Both the position numbers and the translations under genes were made by a program. From Buxus sempervirens (Eukaryota > Streptophyta > Magnoliopsida > Buxales > Buxaceae), in contig OX387183.1 in NCBI GenBank assembly GCA_947561395.2, positions 3,157,883 through 3,221,882 of the forward strand: a stretch of 64,000 bases of DNA, read 5' to 3'. The notes under the pieces are model-generated. The model was not told where the DNA came from, did no database searches, and worked only from the letters and a program-made list of their open reading frames with translations. Position 1 is the stretch's first letter; each line of letters starts with the position of its first letter. Shown one piece after another: positions 60,995-64,000 of this stretch.

Positions 60995-63386
60995 TGTTAT
61001 ATATAATACTATATGTATATACAATTAAATATTAGTTTAAATTTTAAATTATATATAAAGGCTCATAATTAAAGCAAAAATATAAAGGCTTATAATTGAC
61101 CTTCCTTGCTCCAAGCCTATCATTATTGGAAACTCATCAGCTGTACTTGCTCTTCATCTCTCTAAACTTCTCCACAAATTGTGAAAGAATATTGCCAAAA
61201 TGGTAGGCCTCCCTAGGATTAACCAAAGCAATATTCACATACTTTGGTTACTTTTCTCGGCTTTTGTTCCATCAATTTTTGATAATTTCGTAGGATGGCT
61301 TAGAAGCTTATTTCTACGATAACTTGAGCAATTCTGGATATCTCCTTTATTCGTATACATAATTACCACCATCCTCTTCCTCCAAGTGTTTAGCATTTAT
61401 TCAGTCATCAAAATTCCATAAAATAATTTGGCCAATCACATTACACCAATCTTTCACATGCACTTCTAAAATTCTATTGGAATATCATCTGGTTGCAAGG
61501 CATTTCCTATTTTCATTTCAGCTGAAATTTACTTCATTTCAAGGACTTTAATACAACAAATATAAATATGCTTTCACCCTTTAATAACTGCATTTTAATC
61601 AAAAATAAGATTCACCGTACCTTAACCATTTGAAATGTTCTGAAAGTATTCTCTTCATCTTTCTTTGATCAATTCATCCCATACTAAGACTTTTAAATAC
61701 TCACTTTGAATATATCGAACTTGATTAAAATATCTTGTCTTCCTTTATCTTATTCTTATAAGTTTATATATAATTTTTTAACCCTCTTTCATGCTTAGCT
61801 TCTTTTTTCTTTTTTTTTTCATCATGTGAATCACATAGAATATATTGATAATAATAAGGAAAAGATAATATAAGGACTCATAGTAAAGAAACTCAAAAAG
61901 AGAACAGCAAGCCCAGCCACTGATGACCAGACATGCTATACCACAAAACAACTTCCTGACAAAATTCCCCATGCCCTCATTAACTGAAAATCCATATAAG
62001 GAATGAGATATTCTACTCATATGCAAATAAGAGGAGATCACCTGATAACACTCAATAATTATCCAAATAGACCATGTGAGCCTATCAAGACTCATCAACC
62101 ATAGGCCAATGCAACAAAATGTGAGGAATAAGACACCCAGAAAATTTAGGAAGGATCATAACCCACGTAACACACCACAGAAAAATGGAATCCCTAACAT
62201 CCTCCCATGATGTCTTGGTTTCTTCAAGAATCCTTCTATTCCTTTCTTTCCATACTCCTATTCCTCTCCTTCATGTTTAGCTTATTTCACAAGTTATTGT
62301 CTTTTTAGCCGCACTTACTATCATTTTAGTTTCAGTATAAAATTTATATTTCTCTAAGTCTTCTTGGTTCTTGTTTCTTTGACACATATTAAAATAAAAC
62401 CTTTTATATTTATTAGCCTTTTGAATAATATGACCCCACTTCTAGGTCTCATTGTGAGATTAAACTTCACCCTTAGATTCTTCTAAGACCACTTTTCCTA
62501 TTCTTTTTTATCATATTCATGTAAAGTTTGTTTCTAGACCGAATATTCCATGTTTCATTAGGTATTCCTCCAAACTACTGATTTTTTATCCTTCAAGTTC
62601 CAGAATTTTATTTTTATGGTATATTCAATACATTTTCTTCTCTTCCAACTATTTTTTTTATAACATCCATCAGCATTAACCTATGTTACGATGCAAGACT
62701 CTTCTAGAATAACTTTGTATCGTTTGCAACTTTGCAAGTTCTCATTTCTTTTAAGAAGGAAAATGCCAATTTGACTCCAATGTATCCCACTGTAAAGGTT
62801 ATTAGAAGTTCAACTCTCTTTTCAAAAAAAAAAAAAAGAAGTCCTAGCTAAACCAAGATCATAGGCTATTGCAAATCAACAATTGCTTCCCCCATCTTAT
62901 TCCTAGGTATAAAGCCCTTTTCCTCAATTTATTATATCATATGCTTTCACTTGGTGGTGGAGGATGGAATAGCATCAGAAATAACATGATTCCTTTCCAT
63001 GTCAATTATAATTAAGATAATAAACCAATTTCAGTGTAGCTCAAGTGAAGACAATGACATACATTTCCTTCAATGCCAAAGGAACATACCATAGTACAAA
63101 AGTAATATCCAACAGTTGTAAAGTAGAATGACAACATGCGGAAGAAATCGAAGAGCTGCCCGAGTCTGTAAACGTCCCTACTAAGGACTTGTTCTCCATT
63201 ACCACCAGCAACTTTCCCCTCAAATAAAGCAATCTGATTGAGTCCAACATCTCTCCCTTTGCCAACCTGTACATAGAAAATAAGAAATTTTCCTGCCTTG
63301 AATATGCATCAAACAAATATGGTTCAATTTTACCTGAATGTATTCATGATGTGTAACATTGCCCTGGCGTAAAGTTGAATTGAAAC
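23884..63386 (-). CDS. CALS10 (GSL8)-like: Callose synthase, CalS9/CalS10 (GSL10/GSL8) type, C-terminal part
   Basis: Callose synthase is the plasma-membrane 1,3-beta-glucan synthase; the CalS9/10 clade acts in pollen development, cytokinesis and plasmodesmata. Twelve minus-strand exons are visible: 63386-63334, 63266-63090, 46163-46116, 45702-45544, 43086-42973, 42893-42805, 42722-42564, 42466-42364, 34499-34380, 30599-30549, 30443-30261 and 24120-23884. Together they give about 497 codons in one unbroken frame with GT..AG borders. Landmarks: [18 protein letters not shown] (end of the catalytic region), [58 protein letters not shown] and [17 protein letters not shown] before the stop. Several hydrophobic membrane spans follow the catalytic part. 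The family is about 1,900 residues long, so roughly three quarters of the gene lies beyond position 64000. The ending NNPNNRL and the lineage-specific runs point to GSL8/GSL10, with GSL8 my best guess. Confidence 0.92.
24121..25549. other. Callose synthase last intron, proximal part
   Basis: AT-rich intron DNA with no recognised element and only chance ORFs. Confidence 0.35.
25550..26400 (+). mobile_element. RTE-type LINE remnant (reverse transcriptase 3' half)
   Basis: Degenerate plus-strand similarity to RTE reverse transcriptase is visible. The [14 protein letters not shown] stretch corresponds to the FADDIVL catalytic block, followed by [15 protein letters not shown] and [12 protein letters not shown] pieces. 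Stops and frameshifts are frequent. It is interrupted by a LINE tail at 25618-25831. Confidence 0.55.
25618..25831 (+). mobile_element. 5'-truncated LINE 3' end with poly(A), inserted in an RTE remnant
   Basis: A 214-base insert ends in 16 A residues. It is flanked by a 17-base duplication, agataatgtgcttttgg (25601-25617) and agataacgtggttttgg (25832-25848), with two mismatches. The duplicated bases are the RTE catalytic-block sequence, which shows the nesting order. Confidence 0.7.
26489..26539 (-). mobile_element. Near-empty LINE tail insertion (minus orientation)
   Basis: A run of about 18 T followed by GATGAATAA is the complement of the LINE tail TTATTCATC(A)n. It is flanked by aaacaaagga (26489-26498) and aaacaaaggg (26530-26539), a probable target duplication. 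Only the extreme 3' end of the element is present. Confidence 0.45.
26706..27891. mobile_element. hAT-like non-autonomous element with GA-rich core, 1,186 bp
   Basis: Ends CATAGTTGTTAAAATGCC / complement CATAGTTATTAAAGGCGG are inverted repeats beginning CA. They are flanked by a perfect 8-base duplication ATAAGAAT (26698-26705 and 27892-27899). Both subterminal zones carry many 'CCTAGGCG' repeats. The core holds the purine-rich array listed separately. No transposase is present. Confidence 0.82.
27130..27610. repeat. Purine-rich (GAGCGAGAGGGAGG)n minisatellite
   Basis: About 480 bases are almost pure G/A on the plus strand, with variants of gagcgagaggga, gagcgagacag and gagagcgacagag. Long ORFs in both strands (Ser/Leu-rich or Arg/Glu-rich) are by-products of the repeat, not genes. 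Confidence 0.92.
28528..28949 (+). mobile_element. LTR of a retrotransposon with primer-binding site, internal region lost
   Basis: The LTR-like segment runs from TGTTAAAATGTGGC to TTTTACAACA (28934) and contains a TATA box (tataaata, 28701-28708). It is followed by tggtatcagagc (28938-28949), the initiator-Met tRNA primer site. Right after, the sequence switches to an RTE remnant, so no gag or pol remains. This is a Copia-style 5' LTR fragment. Confidence 0.65.
28975..29240 (+). mobile_element. RTE-type LINE 3' end remnant
   Basis: 'gatgcacctataaggaggca..ggatgcatattgaagg..agatcaagagga' (encoding [15 protein letters not shown]-like residues) and the tail 'ccccacttcggtgggagttggcttatg' plus GATGATGATG match plant RTE 3' ends. 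There is a close parallel copy at 40490-40710. Confidence 0.65.
30261..30599 (-). CDS. Callose synthase exons, two
   Basis: Exon 30599-30549 is 17 codons ([17 protein letters not shown]). Exon 30443-30261 (61 codons) runs from [20 protein letters not shown] to [10 protein letters not shown]. Both are membrane-spanning and in phase 0. Confidence 0.92.
30600..34379. other. Callose synthase 3.8-kb intron
   Basis: AT-rich with homopolymer runs (31928-31945 A, 32934 T). No recognisable transposon protein, LTR pair or gene is seen. Confidence 0.35.
34380..34499 (-). CDS. Callose synthase exon
   Basis: This 40-codon exon begins [20 protein letters not shown] and ends VSGTDTSLT. Its acceptor is TTTACAG and its donor GTAAAA. 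It stands alone between introns of 7.9 kb (upstream) and 3.8 kb (downstream). Confidence 0.92.
35279..38273. mobile_element. Solo LTR of a Ty3/gypsy-type retrotransposon (with nested LINE)
   Basis: It starts TGTTATACTCC and ends GGGGCGCTACA, the 'TGT-ATACCCC..GGGGCGTTACA' style of plant gypsy LTRs. It is flanked by a perfect 5-base duplication AAACA (35274-35278, 38274-38278). There is no gag-pol. Inside are diverged repeats of 'cttgtatctcgg' (37320-37760), CG-containing 'cgagcgc' repeats (36190-36510) and a LINE fragment. At about 2.5 kb without the LINE it is long but within the gypsy LTR range. Confidence 0.75.
36741..37188 (+). mobile_element. 5'-truncated L1-type LINE 3' end inside the solo LTR
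   Basis: It encodes the LINE C-terminal piece [18 protein letters not shown], then a stop, a 3' UTR and 'cattattcatt' plus poly(A). The flanks aattattttcttta (left) and aattgttttcttta (right, after the A run) look like a 14-base duplication with one mismatch. Confidence 0.65.
38662..38714 (-). mobile_element. Near-empty retroposon tail flanked by a perfect 17-bp duplication
   Basis: ctagaataaggcaactt occurs at 38662-38678 and 38698-38714. Between them are only 19 bases, (T)13 and ggtaaa, that is TTTACC plus poly(A) on the minus strand. This is the footprint of target-primed reverse transcription that copied almost nothing. Confidence 0.75.
38910..39671. mobile_element. Harbinger/Tourist-like element with (CTCTAGAGAGAGA)-type core
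   Basis: The ends GGCCCGTTTGGTTC and (complement) GGGTCTGATTGGTTC resemble PIF/Harbinger termini. The flanking TTA is duplicated (38907-38909, 39672-39674). Subterminal parts hold 'aattccaattc' repeats. The core 39110-39430 repeats 'gctctagagagagaa'. No transposase. Confidence 0.65.
40440..40710 (+). mobile_element. RTE-type LINE 3' remnant with internal duplication
   Basis: It has the same 'gatgcacctataagaaggca..gcatattgaaggg' block as 28975-29240. The phrase 'gaaagatataatttttgaca' occurs twice (about 40545 and 40617), so a 72-base unit is duplicated. It ends in 'ccactttggtgggaactgac' and GATGATAATGA. Confidence 0.65.
40910..41170. repeat. CT-rich low-complexity tract
   Basis: About 260 bases of ctctctcc/ccccattctt-type sequence; ORFs in it are compositional. 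Confidence 0.7.
41738..41827 (+). mobile_element. RTE-type LINE 3' tail fragment
   Basis: 'aaagctggatggagagataa..attcgtgttgccgacc' then 'cactttggtgggaattggct' and ATGATGATGAT is the conserved RTE 3' end. Confidence 0.6.
41940..42340 (+). mobile_element. Possible LINE/SINE 3' end with poly(A)
   Basis: Non-coding sequence ends 'aaaattaaaaaaaaaaaaatag' immediately upstream (in plus orientation) of the callose synthase exon at 42364. The poly(A) ending suggests a retroposon; no protein similarity or target duplication supports it. Confidence 0.3.
42364..43086 (-). CDS. Callose synthase exons, four closely spaced
   Basis: Exons 43086-42973, 42893-42805, 42722-42564 and 42466-42364 carry [65 protein letters not shown] and [20 protein letters not shown]. 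Split codons at the second, third and fourth exon borders rejoin correctly (GG|G and AA|G). Introns here are short (80-100 bases), in contrast to the multi-kilobase introns on either side. Confidence 0.92.
43191..43219 (+). other. G-rich tract with quadruplex potential
   Basis: tggggcggggcgctgggg continues into G8AGGGAGG in an otherwise AT-rich intron. It has at least four runs of three or more G. It lies on the strand opposite to the callose synthase coding strand. Confidence 0.5.
44318..44990 (-). mobile_element. 5'-truncated L1-type LINE with RNase H remnant
   Basis: On the minus strand a decayed RNase H-like segment reads [37 protein letters not shown], parallel to the better copy at 46778-47323. 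It ends 'cattattcatccaaaaaaa'. It contains the micro-insertion at 44727-44740. Confidence 0.6.
44709..44758 (+). mobile_element. LINE micro-insertion: 14 bases between perfect 18-bp duplications
   Basis: aatgatagtagttgcatt occurs at 44709-44726 and 44741-44758. The insert is only attcatcaaaaaaa, the LINE 3' terminus plus poly(A). It is nested in the LINE fragment of 44318-44990, in opposite orientation to it. Confidence 0.85.
45544..46163 (-). CDS. Callose synthase exons (transmembrane region), two exons
   Basis: Exon 46163-46116 is only 16 codons ([16 protein letters not shown]), with acceptor TGCAG and donor GTATGT. Exon 45702-45544 (53 codons) starts [14 protein letters not shown] and contains [19 protein letters not shown]. 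Both are in phase 0 and fit directly after the YYFCTM end of the upstream exon. Confidence 0.92.
46467..47424 (-). mobile_element. 5'-truncated L1-type LINE (RNase H end), with 13-bp target duplication
   Basis: It is flanked by perfect ctaacccatttgt (46454-46466, 47425-47437) and ends in poly(A) (T run at 46466-46474). The ORF 47323-46778 encodes a plant LINE RNase H domain: [42 protein letters not shown] and [14 protein letters not shown]. Asp (NVDGSS), Glu (WAEM) and Asp (GDSAT) catalytic positions are present. Upstream [13 protein letters not shown] is out of frame or stopped. Confidence 0.85.
47790..48790 (+). mobile_element. L1-type LINE fragment (endonuclease end to start of reverse transcriptase)
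   Basis: Plus-strand pieces read [18 protein letters not shown] (endonuclease C-terminal part), then a stop, [18 protein letters not shown], a frameshift, [18 protein letters not shown] and finally [20 protein letters not shown] (start of the RT). It stops abruptly at EFYTHGI where a Copia LTR begins. The RT catalytic core does not continue on the far side of the Copia element. Confidence 0.75.
48789..53735 (+). mobile_element. Ty1/Copia LTR retrotransposon, decayed
   Basis: Left LTR about 48789-48942, right LTR about 53570-53735. They are similar (about 7 substitutions and one 8-base gap over about 150 bases), but the left one lacks the first about 20 bases. Primer site ggtatcagagcc is at 48944-48955. 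Gag starts [13 protein letters not shown] (49081), is stopped at about 49229, then resumes to a zinc knuckle ([15 protein letters not shown]). After a frameshift come protease ([12 protein letters not shown], about 50173), integrase ([11 protein letters not shown]), RT ([42 protein letters not shown]) and RNase H ([20 protein letters not shown]). Stops at about 50845, 50926 and 52199 and a small duplication at 52675-52770 disable it. Confidence 0.88.
53810..54160. repeat. Tandem-like GC-rich subterminal repeats
   Basis: Variants of 'tttcggcggcatgcca' and 'gcgatttttggcagtgtgcca' occur four to five times, alternating in phase, in AT-rich surroundings. Such arrays are typical of CACTA (En/Spm) transposon ends, but no CACTA terminus was found. 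Confidence 0.35.
54610..59366 (+). mobile_element. Helitron, possibly two nested, containing a LINE
   Basis: The right end has the hairpin AACGTGC-aac-GCACGTT (59339-59355), about ten bases before CTAG (59363-59366) followed by T: a textbook plant Helitron 3' end. Two similar TC starts exist: 54610 (TCCATATATATACTACTTTT) and 55916 (TCTATACCTATACTACTATT), each preceded by A and followed by a matching stretch about 'ttttattttcacatac.taaaat'. The interior is AT-rich with many diverged 'ttaattaaataatatac' units and no Rep/helicase. A LINE sits at about 56055-57708. Confidence 0.7.
56055..57708 (+). mobile_element. 5'-truncated L1-type LINE within the Helitron
   Basis: A 453-codon open frame (56068-57429) covers the RT end ([20 protein letters not shown], then [14 protein letters not shown]) and the zf-RVT domain ([39 protein letters not shown]). 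It ends at a TGA at 57427, after which [17 protein letters not shown] continues to a stop at 57598. Then follow a 3' UTR and (A)9(TAA)n. The preserved frame makes it one of the younger elements here. The junction at 'ataataatcta' fits microhomology-mediated 5' truncation. Confidence 0.8.
59527..59660 (-). mobile_element. Possible Helitron 3' end, minus orientation
   Basis: Read on the minus strand, 'ggaacatgcgtagcatgtgc' then 'tccaactag' and T looks like a Helitron hairpin plus CTAG end. The element would extend rightwards; its other end was not found. Confidence 0.35.
59900..60935. repeat. (TTCTCTCTAGA)-type repeat region, inverted relative of 38910-39671
   Basis: The segment 'gacaatttcttaattatag..aaactctcatcc' and the following 'tctctctagagcattc' array are the reverse complement of the 39110-39500 core. 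So the same Harbinger-like family is present here in opposite orientation, with a longer array (about 900 bases) and without intact ends. Confidence 0.65.
60939..60990. repeat. (TA)n microsatellite
   Basis: About 26 TA units close the CTCTAGA array. Confidence 0.9.
61080..62660 (-). mobile_element. RTE-type LINE remnant (reverse transcriptase)
   Basis: The minus strand gives pieces in RTE order: [16 protein letters not shown] (about 61520), [20 protein letters not shown] (about 61370) and [14 protein letters not shown] (about 61310), corresponding to the finger/palm region with the '[14 protein letters not shown]' block. Many stops. It is split by the L1 fragment at 61802-62269. Confidence 0.65.
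61802..62269 (-). mobile_element. 5'-truncated L1-type LINE 3' end with 14-bp target duplication
   Basis: It encodes (minus) [20 protein letters not shown] and [16 protein letters not shown], the LINE C-terminus, then a 3' UTR and poly(A). Flanks ttcatgcttagctt (61788-61801) and ttcatgtttagctt (62270-62283) differ by one base. It is nested in the RTE remnant. Confidence 0.75.
62661..63089. other. Callose synthase intron end, no clear element
   Basis: AT-rich with an A run at 62826-62839; perhaps further RTE remnant, but nothing I can support. Confidence 0.3.
63090..63386 (-). CDS. Callose synthase exons (catalytic-domain end), two exons
   Basis: Exon 63386-63334 starts in phase 2 and encodes [18 protein letters not shown]. 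Exon 63266-63090 (59 codons) begins [18 protein letters not shown] and runs into a membrane segment ending [10 protein letters not shown]. These are highly conserved callose synthase blocks. The next exon downstream is 16.9 kb away. Confidence 0.92.
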
Positions 63387-64000
63387 CTGCATGTTAATAG
63401 TCAGATTAAAGATCTATGAAAGTATAGAGAGAGAGATACAGAGACATAGAGAGAGAGAGAGAGAGCATTGGTATCAACTAATTGGAGAAACGTGAGCAAC
63501 TTTAAGCTTGAGGTGAATGAAATTAATCATAACAAAATTATAGCTCTTATGCAATAATCAGATAATGCCATAAGGAGATTTAGTGAGTTCTAGGCAGGTA
63601 CTGACCTGACACATCGAGGTCATTAATAACATGTACAAGGAAGTAATAACTAGGATAAGATTGTGAGTAATAAGAAAAACTAGCCCCTAGTAATGGTAGG
63701 TTTATACACTACCTTTTTCCTTGAATTATGGATGGATTGACTACTTATATTTAAGAGGAGGCGCTTTAGAGTATGCTATTTATCGATGATGTGTCTCGGT
63801 TGGAACAAACTAGAGAGCATAAACACAAAGCTGAAGTTATAGAGTACCTTGTAACTATAAGGGTTTAAAATAAGTTGAACTAAGACCAATAAGGAATTTA
63901 CTCTAGAGCAATTAATAGAATAATTGAAGGAATGTTAGGCATAGAGTGTTGAGGTTTGTGGAGCCTGCTAATACTGGACACTCAGCCATAGCCTCGCTTG
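63387..64000. other. Callose synthase intron at window edge
   Basis: It has a (GA)n microsatellite at about 63428-63468. The next upstream exon is not within the window. No other feature is seen. Confidence 0.4.

Noticed and set aside
61778-62098. 106-codon minus-strand ORF with hydrophobic stretches, considered as a membrane protein
   Set aside because: It lies in the 3' part of a truncated LINE and reads into its poly(A) tail (Lys-rich end).

Overview
This is nuclear DNA from a flowering plant. The genes have many short exons with GT..AG introns, AT-rich introns and plant-type products: a chloroplast fibrillin, a 377-residue plant actin and a callose synthase. Intergenic and intronic DNA is packed with plant transposable elements. 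The species cannot be named from sequence alone; long TE-loaded introns suggest a medium-to-large, non-grass genome. I saw no tRNA, rRNA or CRISPR.

The left third (1-22 kb) carries three complete plus-strand genes: quinolinate phosphoribosyltransferase (QPT, 10 coding exons, 362 codons), a double-domain plastid fibrillin of the PAP12/FBN10 type (11 coding exons, 407 codons) and actin (4 coding exons plus a leader exon with a 5' UTR intron). All reading frames join cleanly. Between QPT and the fibrillin gene lies a cluster of DNA transposons: a 187-bp Helitron, a 407-bp hAT-like element and, abutting it, a 2.03-kb hAT-like element holding a broken, intron-containing copy of a host zinc-finger (LYAR-type) gene.

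The right two thirds (23.9-63.4 kb) is the 3' part of one minus-strand gene, a callose synthase of the CalS9/CalS10 (GSL10/GSL8) type. Twelve exons totalling 1,493 coding bases are spread over 39.5 kb, and the gene continues upstream of the window. Its introns are a transposon archive. Recognisable are 5'-truncated L1-type LINEs with target-site duplications (TSDs), a decayed Copia element, a solo gypsy-type LTR, an LTR fragment with its primer-binding site, RTE-type LINE remnants, a Helitron containing a LINE, Harbinger-like and hAT-like elements, and near-zero-length LINE tail insertions.

The genes do not form a functional unit: NAD biosynthesis, plastid lipid structure, cytoskeleton and cell-wall/cytokinesis functions simply sit side by side. 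I found no convincing new multi-gene system. The most notable items are the gene-capturing hAT element, the callose synthase gene that keeps its frame across a 16.9-kb intron, and the LINE micro-insertions.
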